From Trichosphaerium sp. ATCC 40318 (lineage: Eukaryota > Discosea > Flabellinia > Trichosidae), in contig JALMLS010000550.1 of NCBI GenBank assembly GCA_038496445.1, positions 16,941-80,940 of the forward strand: 64,000 nucleotides of DNA, in the 5' to 3' direction. Positions within the stretch are counted from its first letter, which is position 1. Every line of letters begins with the position of its first letter. A model generated the notes under the pieces. That model saw only the letters and a program-made list of their open reading frames with translations, had not been told where the DNA came from and made no database searches. The position numbers and the translations under genes are program-made. Positions 11,601-22,306 of this stretch are shown one piece after another.

Positions 11601-11872
11601 ACAAGTTCTTTACAACACTGTAAGCTGGTATCTACATTCTGGAGTGTCCATTACCAAACGTTTTTTTGTTTCGAACACAAGACATTGCTTGGCGGCTCAA
11701 CCAACATTCGAACAAGTGATAGTTCTGACACTACTGTAACTGTAATAAACTTGGTAACTACCACCTGAAAATGACGTTGATGAGCTGTATCAAAGGATGA
11801 AGAGCGAAAATATTTAGATGTTTGTTTGTTTGTTTGGATTCTTTATTTATGATTGAATTTACAAGAACTTTT

Positions 11873-12363
11873 CTAGAATAATACATAGCTTATTTCCTGA
11901 GGTGTAGTTTTTGCCGTCTTTACGTTTGCATCAAAGAAATAGGTTGATTGTTTCGTGTCTGATGTAGACCAACACACCAGCCGTATTGACCGCCACAAAA
12001 ACTTCCCTGGCCATGAAATGAAACCAGCTTTATGGTCGCCCTTAGGCTCACAACACGGACGATTGGTGGAACAAACACCTTCGCCATCTTTCGACTGCGG
12101 GGAGTAATAAAAAACCCACTCCGATTCGTGGGAAATAAAAAAAGGGTCACCCATTAACCCGACTCGCCATCCTGTCGTCACACGTAAAAAAAAAGGGAAC
12201 TGTGGGAATGCAACGTCAGCTTTTTCCAACTATTAGTTTTGCCCAGCTTAAGGCGCAATACGTCTTCTGACACCATAAGCCTTCGTCGAGTGTATAGGCA
12301 TTTATCGATCGCTCGCAACCGGGAGGGGTAATAAAAGGATCTATGACCAGGGATAGACATCAA
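11873..12363 (-). CDS. possible uncharacterised gene
   Basis: A minus-strand open stretch ends at 11873 and reads EWVFYYSPQSKDGEGVCS, RPCCEPKGDHKAGFISW and VCWSTSDTKQSTYFFD, with several Cys and Trp residues. An AATAAA in the same orientation lies about 30 nt beyond the stop. A second open stretch at 12363-12178 could be an upstream exon, but no splice pair is convincing. Local GC content looks higher than in the flanks. No family recognised; could also be part of a mobile or repeated sequence. Confidence 0.3.
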
Positions 12364-12513
12364 ACAGTCCGTCTCTCACCTACCTTTAAAAACCATGAAA
12401 CTCCAAAGAGAAGTTGCAATGGTCGAAAAAGTTTGACCCCCCAATATTTAGATGTTTATTTCTCACGTGTTAGTCTGGAAGAGTAAAATGAAAAACAAAA
12501 GTTGTAAAACAAA

Positions 12514-14542
12514 ATGGATATTGAACGCTTAAAGGTTGTACAACTTCGCAAAGAACTCCGCAAACGCCATTTAGACACAAAAGTACGTCAGTAAATCGCA
12601 TAAACGGCGCGTTTAATAAACTTAACGCAAAATAGGGCAGAAAAACAGTGCTGGTGGCGCGACTGAAGACGTTTATTGATAATAAAGCGTCTAACACCAA
12701 AACTAGAGCTCCCAAATCGAAAAAAACAAAAAAGGACAACGTACGCTCCTCCAGTACATTTCAGTTTCGTTTAATGAGGTCTCACTAGCGTTTTAAGGAA
12801 AAAACTGAATTCTCTCAGTCTGAAATAGCTCCATCGCTCAACCCTGACGTCCTGTTGCGTATATTCTCTCATTTGAACTCCTCAGAGATTATTACGGTTT
12901 CATCTGTGAGCAACTCCTGGTACGCTTGAAAAACTTTTGTTCATCTTTTCACTGAAATTAACAAGGTCAATGGTTGCCAAGTCTGACTACGTGTGGAAGG
13001 CGCTTTATACCGCAGACTTCAAATTACCTTTTGTGCCGTTGAATAAGAATGATAGATGTGTTGGAAAGAATCCTGATGCTTGGGTAGAGCAATACAAGAT
13101 GGCTTACAGACGGATTCCAAAGTACATCTTTTTTTCTTGTTTTTTTCGGTATTTTACCTCCCCACTCCTTCGTTTGAACAAAGGTTTACGATTTTGTTTA
13201 AAAATGTTTAATCTATTTATAAATCATCATTTTATTTGAAGTAAGGATTATATTGAGAATTTGTTAAGGTTGATGGATGCGTCACAAATAAACAAAGAAA
13301 TTGCTGGTATTTTTTTTTTGAGAATTTTATCATCCAAGTGTTGGCGGGTTTTTAGTGCTAAACTGACTTGTATTCTTTTGAGATCATTTTGATTTCAAAC
13401 CTGAAACAAGGAGGAAATCATACACAAAAGCAAAAGAAGAAAGAAAAGATTGGCACACTGATAGCCACACTGATGAATCTATTGAAGAAGACTTGTTTGA
13501 TGACAAGTATATTTTTTTCCGACATGGAACAGTATCCAAGATGTTTATTGATGTATGTTCACGTTATTACAAATTTATTTATTACTATCAACACCCATAA
13601 ACAACATATTGATGCTTCAACCAGGTCCCTAAAAGAGTCGTTAATGACAAAGTACACGACTTAGGTATGACAGTTTTTTATATTATTTTAGTTGTTGACT
13701 TTGTATGTGCATAGCTTTGGTTTTATCTATTCTAAACGAGAAAAACCTTCTGATTAGACTCGATGATACTGTACAAATAGGAAGTGTATCTGTAGGTACG
13801 ACATAATTAATACAATCATTCCAATATGCTTTATTGGTTCTCATATTCTCCCAAACCAGGATCCATTCCTGTTAAACTATCAGTATTCTGTCACGCTTTC
13901 TTGCAAGGAGAAACAAGTAAACTTTATCCAGAAGTTGTATTTCCTAGAGGAGAGATAACTATGAAAACCGATGAAACTGCACCATGTATGTGGACAATAC
14001 TTGATAGCGTTTGTAGTAACCTGATGTTTTTTTAGTTGGAATGGTTGATAGGGACAACTTGATGGGTATATCTCCGAATATCAAAGGCGAATTCAAACCT
14101 TTTGTACTTTACAATGAGATCCATTTGTACAGTGGTAAAGCATTAGGTACAAATATGGGCAACGATAACAAGAATGACGGAAATCACGTGCCAGAGTAAG
14201 AATTAGTGAAACCAAACAAATTTGTGTTCTCTGACTTTTACCTGTTTAAATAGCTTCTCAAGGCTTGATTCTTTCATTTCAAGATGGGTTTTAGATACCA
14301 AGAATACAGAGAAGACATGGGTCACTGACTTTAAAATGTGGGCACCTGGGTTTTTCATGAACGCAAACTTTTATTGGTACCTGTCAAGCTGTTTTTTTTT
14401 TGTTTTACATTCTGTATGTTACTGTGCTGATATTGTTTTAATTAGGTATCATTATGGCGATTTCAAGAGTGTGTATTCTCCAAAACACAAAGAAATCATT
14501 GTTGCAAAGATGGACATCAAGCAGTTTAGTAATTTTTGTTAG
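12514..14542 (+). CDS. SAP-domain + F-box protein
   Basis: Twelve exons: 12514-12582, 12636-12740, 12798-12919, 12966-13121, 13242-13306, 13383-13552, 13625-13664, 13715-13795, 13860-13985, 14036-14195, 14254-14376, 14446-14542; 1314 nt, 437 aa. Residues about 5-40 form a SAP motif (LKVVQLRKELRKRHLDT, then GRKTVLVARL), which in known proteins binds AT-rich DNA or chromatin. A basic linker leads to an F-box at about residues 70-115 (LNPDVLLRIFSHLNSSEIIT, SVSNSW, then VWKALY), the SKP1-binding element of SCF ubiquitin ligases. The remaining ~310 residues belong to no family I recognise. An adaptor recruiting chromatin-associated substrates to an SCF ligase is a reasonable inference. Seven of its eleven introns start GTAC or GTATG. 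Confidence 0.85.
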
Positions 14543-14831
14543 TAAACGTCGCAATGTGCAACAAACTTTTCACGTGATTCTTTTTTTTTCAATACATTAC
14601 CAGAGACAAAATTAGCTACTACTTGTGCTTTTACTTGAACTGGGTACACGTTAAGTGAGCACTGTAACTTTACAGTGATTTATTTTAAGGTTTAACACTT
14701 CGGTTACTCTAAAGCCCTAGGATTTATTTAAGTATGGACTGATGCTTGATGAATCTGTGTTTTCACCACAAGCTCAACAACTCAACACTACTTCTGGCAA
14801 TAAACGCTTCTCAAAACCCTCTAAATAATAT

Positions 14832-16001
14832 TTATTGAAACACTACTCCTTTTTTACCATTGACATAGTCAACACGGCTTTTGAGTGCCCCGAAACTCCA
14901 CCATTCTAATTTAACACCTTCCCTTGAACCATTGATATATGTGCACTTCATTTGCAAGGTACCATTACGATACCACTCCTTGTACTCTCCGTCTTTTCTG
15001 TCATTTACATAGTTACACAAGCTCCTTATTTTACCATTATAATGCCATTGAATCATCTTTCCTTGTTTCTTGTCATTACCAATGCGATACTGTTTAGCCA
15101 GTTGACTGTTTTCATGATATTCTTTGTACTCTCCATCTTCAAGTTTGCCATTGATGTACATACGCTGTAGATGTATTTCACCATTTTTATGGTAAGCTAT
15201 GTATTTTCCTTGAAGTTTACTGTTTACATAGGTACACTCAGATTTCAATGGTCCATTGTAATGCCATTCTTTGTGGATGCCCTCAAGCTTATCATTGACA
15301 AGATAATAATGCTTCCACAATGTACCACATGAATACCACTCTTTGCCTTCTCCCTCTCGTTTGTCATCAACATAAGTGTATTGCTTGGACAGTGCTCCAT
15401 TACGATGCCACTCATTGTACTCTCCATTTAGTACACCATTTACATAATGGCAATGACGATTTCTATTACCATTGTAGCGCCAATACCTAAGCTCTCCGTC
15501 ACGTACACCATTGACATGAGTTGTCTTGCTCTGTAATTTACCATTATTATGCCAACTCTTTGTTTCTCCATCAATTTTTCCATTTTTATAGTACGTTTCA
15601 TATTTAAGTTGTCCTTTGGTATGCCACGTTTTGTACACCCCATCCAACTCACCATTGACATAATGACAGCGTTTCTTCAAGATACCATCCTTATACCACT
15701 CCTTGTATTCTCCTTCTATTTTATCATCAATACAATTGTACAACTTGTACTGTGTGCCATTGTAGTGCCACTGTTTGCTCTCTCCCTCCTCTTTGCCATT
15801 CATATAAACACACTGTCTTCTTAGAGTACCGTTATCACCCCATTTTTTCCAGTTGCCGTGTTTGTTCAAGTCACCATCAAACCTTGTTGTCATTGCTGTG
15901 TATTTTGATAGTAGCGACCATTTTTCAACCAATTTGTGATCTAGATCGATAATGTCAAGATGTAGCTCCACTGGAAGGTCAAAAAGATGGCCATTATTTA
16001 T
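14832..16001 (-). CDS. F-box-like protein with about 14 MORN_2 repeats (5' end unresolved)
   Basis: One long exon, 16001-14832, open over 390 codons. It begins after a splice acceptor with INNGHLFDLPVELHLDIIDL, the same F-box-like segment as in the gene at 1233. Some 14 repeats of about 24 residues follow (NGKxEGEYKEWYxNG type, ending in C-Y-V), then NGKKGVVFQ and stop. No in-frame ATG precedes the F-box-like segment in this exon, so a short upstream exon carrying the start must exist, probably within 16010-16260; I could not identify it. The stop codon overlaps an AATAAA read on the minus strand (14836-14831). Likely an F-box substrate adaptor or scaffold; the repeats are intact and unusually regular. 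Confidence 0.8.
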   Translation of the reverse strand: MNNGHLFDLPVELHLDIIDLDHKLVEKWSLLSKYTAMTTRFDGDLNKHGNWKKWGDNGTLRRQCVYMNGKEEGESKQWHYNGTQYKLYNCIDDKIEGEYKEWYKDGILKKRCHYVNGELDGVYKTWHTKGQLKYETYYKNGKIDGETKSWHNNGKLQSKTTHVNGVRDGELRYWRYNGNRNRHCHYVNGVLNGEYNEWHRNGALSKQYTYVDDKREGEGKEWYSCGTLWKHYYLVNDKLEGIHKEWHYNGPLKSECTYVNSKLQGKYIAYHKNGEIHLQRMYINGKLEDGEYKEYHENSQLAKQYRIGNDKKQGKMIQWHYNGKIRSLCNYVNDRKDGEYKEWYRNGTLQMKCTYINGSREGVKLEWWSFGALKSRVDYVNGKKGVVFQ

Positions 16002-16648
16002 CTATATAGGCAAGAAGTTAGTCAATACCAATTTACTACAGACTATGGTTGAGTATTATATTACTATAGTACGACATGATACATTGCAGAAGAGGAAATA
16101 GAATCGAAAAAAAAAAGACAATCGAAAACATGTGTTTTGTATAACGATATTGTAAGAATATGAAAGGTAACACGTGGATTTTTCTGATGAAAACCTAGAG
16201 CGTCACGTGTTTTACGCTGCCAAGCAATAATATGTATATAAGGATGCTGCAACCACATATAAATATTGTTCTCACCAGTACAAAGTAGTTTCCGGTGAAC
16301 GTATCAAAAAAACAAGGTTTTGTTTGTTTTTTTCAAAAAAAAAAATTTTGGGCTGGATATTAAATCACGTGGTTCGTCGGGTTTTGGTTTGTAACAATTA
16401 ACAATTTCTCTCACCAAGGAAACCGTGTTAATTAGTTAGGATCATATTTTCAGGGTCATTTGATATTTGGAGTCAAAAAGAGACTTGGATAATGACGAGG
16501 GAAGCAGACGATGTAACAGAGTTATCTTAAGTGATAACAAAAGTATATGCTATGTTTTTGTTTCTAGTTTGAGTGTACCTTGTGGTTTGTTGCCATTGAT
16601 GTTGCGTATTCAAATTAAGATTTGTGTTGACTGGCTAGATCCTTTTGG
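16002..16648. other. intergenic, with repeated segment
   Basis: Upstream region of the F-box/MORN_2 gene. CACGTG occurs at 16171-16176, 16204-16209 and 16366-16371. About 80 bp at 16555-16640 is repeated, with mismatches, at about 22741-22830 (both contain TTGTTGCCATTGATGTTG). Open frames here overlap these repeats and look non-coding. Confidence 0.5.
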
Positions 16649-17491
16649 GAGCTGCACTGATTTCCGGAAATTTCTGGAAATTCTGGAACTTCTGGAATTT
16701 CTGGACCAATTTCCAGATATTTCCAGTTATTTCCAGTGTTTTCTGTATATTTCCCGTATATTTCCAGTGTTTTCCCGTTATTTCCAGACAGTTCACGTGG
16801 CTTAATTTGAGCTCAAAAAAGCGCCAAAAAAAAAAAGTTACAAACAAAAAAGAGTTTATTTACAAGCAAATATACAGTGGGTTTCACGTTGTTCAGGTGG
16901 AAGAAAACGTGAATTATTTGTGATAGATACATCTGCTCACTCCAAATTGTTCTATCTACGCCCTCTAGAGTGTCAGTATCAATGTAGAAGTGTCATTTAG
17001 CGTTGTTTGCTTTTGTACCGCTTGAGCACTCACGTGTGGAACCTAGGTTGCTAATAGTAGCCTGGTTAATGTTAATGGACTCTAGTAGTTACAAAGAGTC
17101 AGTATTTACCTTCGGCTAGTGGCTAGTGTTGCTGTATCTGATTTAAAAAACTTAACAATAATTTTTTTGTGAACAGCACACATTTTCATCCCACCAAAAC
17201 TGAGAGTGTTTTTGGGCTTCATTTATACGTGCTGTTGGTCTTTTTTATGTTTTGATGACAATCAAAGCAAAAGCGAGTGCTGGTGTTCTTTTGAAAAATT
17301 TCCAGTTTTTCCAGATGTTTCCAGACGGCTACAGAATTTCCAGTTATTTCCAGATGCTATTAAATCATTTGAGTTAGTAAAACACACATGAAAGTACACT
17401 GCAGATGCTCCTGAAGCTTGTTAGCATTTGCTGCAAAAATTTCCAGTTTTTCCAGTTTTTCCAATTTAATGCGGAAATCAGTGCAGCTCCT
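16649..17491. mobile_element. foldback/MITE-like element with TTTCCAG-rich arms
   Basis: The first ~20 bp (16649-16668, GGAGCTGCACTGATTTCCG) recur as a reverse complement at 17472-17491 with one mismatch. Inside each end lie arrays of TTTCCAG/CTGGAAA: about 16665-16795, with both orientations, and 17295-17360 plus 17436-17462. The structure looks like a non-autonomous DNA transposon with terminal inverted repeats and satellite-like subterminal arrays. I see no transposase and no clear target-site duplication. Confidence 0.6.
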
Positions 17492-17576
17492 GAATGGAAA
17501 CTGATCTACCCCCTATCTGAGATTGATGACTATGGTGAAGTAATTAAACGCCAAACCTTGCTACCAGAGCAAGGTT

Positions 17577-17857
17577 GTGTCTAATAGCAACTACTGTGTA
17601 ATCACAGGGACACACATGAGGGATATTAATCATCAATCAATGTACTACGGCACCTCGAGTGCCAAGTGTTTGAAACCATGGATAAAATGAAATCCAATAC
17701 AACCCCTACCTGATAACAGTGTCTAGTAGTAACTAGTGTGTAATCACAGGGACGCATTCAAAGGGATATTGGTCATCAATCAATGTATTACGGCACCTCG
17801 AGTGCCAAGTGATTGAAACTATGGATAAAACGAAATCCAATGCAACTCCTATCTCCT
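17577..17857. repeat. tandem duplication, two ~140-bp units
   Basis: Unit 1 begins at 17577 and unit 2 at 17719, a period of about 142 bp. Shared blocks include GTGTAATCACAGGGAC, CATCAATCAATGTA and CGGCACCTCGAGTGCCAAGTG (the last is partly palindromic). The units differ at roughly one base in ten, so this is not a very recent duplication. No coding potential seen. Confidence 0.85.
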
Positions 17858-18001
17858 TGGTAAAGATCCACAAAGTATTGAAGGATTTGATCCTCTAGAG
17901 TAAGCCTTGCACTTGAGTTACAACATTGTAATAAAACAATCACTGCCATACTTAACAGACTTTAGTTTTTTACTTGTATTTATTTTACTATCTTCGTAAG
18001 A

Positions 18002-18257
18002 ATGACTAGCCTATCAAATACCCGCTACAAATACACTGCCGATACTATATCACCTTGGAGTGTACACTTGATACACCAAAAAAGGATGGCCATTTTAAGA
18101 TTGGTTTTTGTTTGTTTGAGATGGACCAGCAAGGATCCTAACAGTAGAAATAGCAAATTATGGTTACATATTTTCGCTGAACTGTACGTTTCTAATTCAT
18201 ACTTGTTTTGTATGCCATAGACATGTCAATGGCTGTGAGAAATCAAGAAAACTGTAA
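18002..18257 (+). CDS. possible small two-exon gene (72 aa)
   Basis: Exons 18002-18183 and 18221-18257 join in phase across a GTACGT...TAG intron of 37 bp. The predicted product starts MTSLSNTRYKYTADTISPW and ends VNGCEKSRKL. No domain recognised and no close relative in the window. The canonical splice pair is the main support, so chance is possible. Confidence 0.25.
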
Positions 18258-18582
18258 TGTTGCAACTGCAGAAAGCTGCTTTCATAAAGCGACTTGGTTA
18301 TCTTACAACTAGTCATTTTTTAACACGTGCTGTTTCGAAGTGCTTGCTCCCGGTACCAGCTTTTTTTGGTAGTGCAAACACTCCACTATGCTTCATATTA
18401 CGAAACCAGTAACAACTTTAAGAAAAATTCAAAAACAAAACAGCCTCCACTACATGCCAAAAGAAAATTAAATAAAGTCGGGTGCACCTAAGTTTGACAA
18501 TTGTATACAAAGCTAATAGCTAGTAATTTGCTAGCAAAAGTGCCGGACAAAATATTTATGTTCGTAACAAAGGAACTTTGTA
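18258..18582. other. intergenic, about 0.3 kb
   Basis: AT-rich, with CACGTG at 18324-18329. Nothing else recognised. Confidence 0.4.
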
Positions 18583-18861
18583 CTAATAATGATCTACCTC
18601 TTGCTGTAAAACTTGCAAAGCGCTATCCACACGGGCAAACGGAGAAAATGTATGCCACACTTTTAATATGAAAAGGTTCACATAGGAAAAGTTTTGTACA
18701 TGGTTCTTAGGGCTATCACAATACCGAAGAAAAGCCTGCATACGCAAGTACGCAAAAGGTAAATCCTGAGTTGACGTTTCAATACAATACGATTGTGTAG
18801 CAGTATACTGTCCATACTCCTTCACTTTGTTCGTAAGGGAAACTTGTTTGAAAAGGGACAA
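18583..18861 (-). CDS. possible uncharacterised protein (92 aa)
   Basis: An open frame from ATG at 18861 to a stop at 18583 predicts a helical, moderately charged protein (VKEYGQYTATQSYCIE, DLPFAYLRMQAFLRYC, RVDSALQVLQQEVDHY). There is no signal peptide and no recognised family. It may be a single-exon gene or one exon of a larger one. Confidence 0.3.
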   Translation of the reverse strand: MSLFKQVSLTNKVKEYGQYTATQSYCIETSTQDLPFAYLRMQAFLRYCDSPKNHVQNFSYVNLFILKVWHTFSPFARVDSALQVLQQEVDHY

Positions 18862-19711
18862 AGTTGAACAAAAACGGAAAAAAAGGATCCACGTGTCACA
18901 CGAAAAAAAAAGTAGGAGAAACTTGGACAGAGCGACTCAATTTATACCTCGATATTGAACGTGACTTGGTGTCAAGGGTTGGCGGTACACTTACCTTTTT
19001 GTGCGTACCTGCTAAAAAAGTAAACTCATTTGTGTTTTGTTGTGGCCGCTTGTGTCGGGTAAATACTGGAGAAGTTCGGGTAGTCATTTCGGCGCAGGGC
19101 CTGTAAACTACATTTTTCGGTTGGTCAACCCCGAATACAGTTTTCGCTACCTCAACGCTGCCATATTCCGCTACCTCAACGCTGCCATAGACTCTATAGA
19201 CTACTACAGACGCAAAGAAGAGTCGCTTTATCTTACGGATTGAACACATGTGATTTTCTACAAAGTTGTTTAATCTCTGCCTACGGGCACTCTTGGCTAT
19301 TTTCAGAAGTAGCGCTGTGATACAATGACACGCTAGTACCCAAAAGAAATCGTATCACAATATAATAGCAGCGAAATAAAAAAAGCCCAAAGTTGAGGAG
19401 TCATAAAAAAAGAAGAACCAACTAACAGAAGAACCCAGTAAGTGTTGTGTACCTAAATCACGTTTTTTTTTTTTTTTTTGAGCGCATATTTTCGAACCGC
19501 CTTACAGCGCTCCAAATTCTCTTGTATGTTTTTAAAAAGTAGCTAATATGGTCGCTAGCAAGTAACTTACTTACGCGAGGGTGTTTGTCCGAAAAAGGGT
19601 ACACAAGCTTTTTTTTGAAATTTAATCAAATTTCCAGTACGTAACAAAAAAGTTTGAACACAAATTTCTCCTCTCAACACAAGTAACAACAGCTCACCAA
19701 ACGGCTGTACA
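18862..19711. other. intergenic, about 0.85 kb
   Basis: Upstream region of the LPMO gene. It includes a local direct repeat of CGCTACCTCAACGCTGCCATA at about 19144-19165 and 19171-19191, and a long T run near 19462-19480. CACGTG at 18890-18895. No exon recognised. Confidence 0.45.
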
Positions 19712-20982
19712 ATGAGAATGAACGGATTATTTCTTGCTTTCTTATGTCTATCCGCACTTGTATCACTAGTATCAGCTCATGGACGTCTTACAGTACCTGA
19801 AACAAGGGACGTACAAAACGGTAGACGTAGAGACCAACAACATGCCCCAGTATTCCTTCAAAACGGCGATTGGGTATCAGGACACGTGTGCAGAGATCTT
19901 CCTTTTGTCGGCTCGACAGCAACTTACCAAGCCGGAGGAACTTACTCAACAGAATGGTTCTTCGAAGCTAACCATCCTGGAGATTGCTTTTTCTACCTCT
20001 CCTTCGACAATGAACAAACATGGGCTAAAATTGCCGAGATTCGCGACTGTCACCTTTTAAGCGGATGGGATATGACAATACCTTCATGGGTTCCTAGCGG
20101 TCCTGCAGTACTTCGCTGGGAATGGTATGCTCTTCAACAAGTCATCAATGTTGAGCACTACCTTCAATGTGCCGATGTCACAATTACAGGAGGAAACACA
20201 GGAGCTATTGCTTGGACCCCAGTCGTCACTATTCCTGGTCACCTTCCTTTGGATGCCAGCGGTTACAGACTTGTATACGATGAAAACGCACCTTTCTTCT
20301 TCACTGGACCTGCAGTAGCACAGTATATTTCTGGCGGTACAACACCACCACCGCCACCACCTACAATGGGAACTCCACCAACAATGGGAAGTACTCCACC
20401 TCCACCACCAACAATGGGAAGCACTCCTCCTCCTCCGCCAACAATGGGAAGTACACCTCCTCCCCCACCTACAATGGGAAGCACTCCTCCTCCACCAACA
20501 ATGGGAAGTACGCCTACACCATCTGGTAACGCATTCTGTCCAACAATTTCAAACGTTGAAATCAACAGTACGTTCCGCCTTCTCTTTTTCTTTTTTTTTT
20601 CTGCTTTTATTCTTGAAATTTATTTCGTTTAGACTGGGGTAGTGGTATGAACGTCGTTGTCTACCTCACAGCACCAACAAGTGGCGCACCAATTACATCT
20701 GTCAGAGTAAGACAAGTATCTCCAGCTGGGGCTACAACAGACAACTGTTGGTCATCAACTGGCGCAGTCGCCTCTGCATCTGCAACTGAAACTGGCACTA
20801 AATTCGCAAGTTCTTTTTCTAAAACAACTTCTTTTTTGAATTCCACTGACTCTCTTCTTTAGATCAGCTTGTACAATCCTTGGGTAGCAGGTAGTGCGAT
20901 TCCTGTACTTGGTTGCGCATGGAGTGTTGGTGACAACGACATTGCGGTATCTGTAATTGAAGTAAACGGTAATGCTTGTTAG
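19712..20982 (+). CDS. secreted lytic polysaccharide monooxygenase-like protein with carbohydrate-binding-like tail
   Basis: Three exons: 19712-20567, 20633-20805, 20863-20982; 382 aa. A signal peptide (residues 1-22, ending LVSA) leaves His23 as the new N-terminus (HGRLTVPETRD), the usual first copper ligand of LPMOs. His88 in NHPGDCFFYLSFD is a good candidate for the second. The core ends with AVLRWEWYALQQ and YLQCADVTI, typical of LPMO/chitin-binding type 4 folds. A linker with repeated PPPPPTMGST units (about residues 210-270) leads to a C-terminal module with NNWGSGMNVVVYL and GCAWSVGDND, reminiscent of CBM2-type cellulose-binding domains. It would oxidise chitin or cellulose outside the cell. 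The AA family is not assigned. Intron 2 appears to be GC-AG (starts GCAAGT). Confidence 0.88.
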
Positions 20983-21396
20983 AAGCGAAGTTTCCTCATA
21001 ATAAACAATACATTTTTACCTTCACTTGACTTTACAGTTTATTGCCTTTGTTGTCAAAACAAGCACAATGAAAGTACGACCACTATTGTTTTCGCAGAAA
21101 CTTAGTCAGAACATCTCGCTGTTTCATGTGGAAACAGTTTATTACGTAGACCTTGTGGAAGCTTGTGGATGTTTATAGTACACAGCTTTTTTCTCATATG
21201 TACATCATTTTAAGACTAAGTCTACAATTCCCATGAAATTAGTTTTCTACGAGTAACTTCCATACATTTACGCCTCTTTGGATCTTAAAAATAGGTTAGG
21301 ACGTCTGAATAATTGAAGGATTATAACTTTGGCAATTGAAGCCCTACAGTTGTGCAACGATAATTCACGTGTCATTTGTCGTTTCAACGGTTTTTT
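20983..21396. other. intergenic between convergent genes
   Basis: AATAAA lies at about 21000, just after the LPMO stop. CACGTG at 21366-21371. No exon recognised. Confidence 0.4.
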
Positions 21397-22289
21397 TTAA
21401 GTCGTGCCTTTTCTTAATGACCGCACTGTACAATGTTTTACTCCAAACCTAGACATTTTATCCAATACCAACTGCAAAGAGTAGTAAAGGAAGTTATTGC
21501 TTTGTTTTTGGACCGTTTTTATCTCAACTCTTACCCAGACTGATATTTTTATTGCCGTCACGTGATGGAACGATGAAACGGCAAAACTACCATCTAACAA
21601 CGTATCCCGATTACATGTTAAATTGGTTTAATGGCTTGCTTAGTATAACTTTAACATTCCATGACGTTCTTATTACTTTTTATTTACATTGAGGTAAATT
21701 ATTTTTCGAAAAATTGTTTGATTTAGCCTATAGTAGCTTACCTTGAATGAATATAAGAGTTCTGAATATTCTCTTTGCTGCTCCACATACACTTGCTTTG
21801 TCTTTATAAGCTGTTTGATAGTATGTATTAACCTGCATGAGAAAATCTAAAAGAAAATATTGACACTTGGCAAGCAAGGAATGCCCGGAATTTGCTATAA
21901 AAGTCCTTGTTCTGTATGCTTAAATGGAACTTTAACAGTTTCGACTGAGGAGAACTTGACTTTTTTCTTTGTCTTTGTGTGCTCTTCGCTTCACTAATCT
22001 GTAATAGTTGTAGTAAAGACTCTTGATTATAGGCGATTGTAGCAAAGACAGTAATATAGCCTAGATATGCAAGGAGTTTCTTGTTTGACTTGAACTTGTA
22101 TGAAAGTTATTTGCATTTTAGAATATCACTCAACACCAAGCCGAAGCAAGACGTTTTTTCCCAATTCACTATTTTACCTTGATTGTGAATATAGTCACAT
22201 TCTTCTTCAATAACCGCAAGATCGCTCAGAATAATTCCTACAGCAGTGTGAATGCACACCACAATAATGAAGTGAACAGAAAAAGCATA
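21397..22289 (-). CDS. uncharacterised protein with hydrophobic segments
   Basis: Three exons join in phase 0: 22094-21867, 21846-21742, 21522-21397 (stop 21397). They encode KKLLAYLGYITVFATIAY, a basic linker (STQRQRKKSSSPQSKLLKF), an amphipathic helix (IKQLIKTKQVYVEQQREYSE) and a basic C-terminus (CTVRSLRKGTT). A further candidate upstream exon, 22289-22178, reads a clear transmembrane helix (FSVHFIIVVCIHTAVGIIL), but its junction to the next exon is out of phase by my reading. Either I misplaced a splice site or the gene is broken. A MITE copy (22307-22535) sits immediately upstream, so the 5' part may have been displaced. No family recognised; a peroxisomal- or Golgi-type membrane protein is possible but unproven. 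CACGTG at 21559-21564 lies in the last intron. Confidence 0.5.
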
Positions 22290-22306
22290 CTTTGGTATGG
22301 AAAGCA

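Noticed and set aside
12656-12680. Reading the SAP/F-box gene as two separate genes
   Set aside because: Exons 2-4 join in phase with canonical splice sites, and the SAP C-terminal half and the F-box lie in one continuous frame.
15172-15952. Plus-strand open frames across the MORN_2 gene
   Set aside because: Complementary strand of a regular repeat gene; they lack any conserved pattern while the minus frame is a clear repeat protein.
16665-16720. Alternating TTC/GAA blocks resembling heat-shock elements
   Set aside because: The spacing alternates 2 and 1 bases, not the 5-bp module period of HSEs, and the array belongs to the foldback element.
16467-16923. Open frames rich in Phe/Trp-Asn-Phe around the TTTCCAG array
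   Set aside because: They arise from the repeat units in several frames on both strands and overlap a dispersed repeat, so they are not a gene.
17577-17857. Possible CRISPR-like array
   Set aside because: Only two long diverged units, no short identical repeats with unique spacers, and the DNA is eukaryotic.
20263-20565. Glycine-rich open frame opposite the LPMO linker
   Set aside because: Antisense of the proline-rich linker repeats; simple repeat composition keeps it open by chance.
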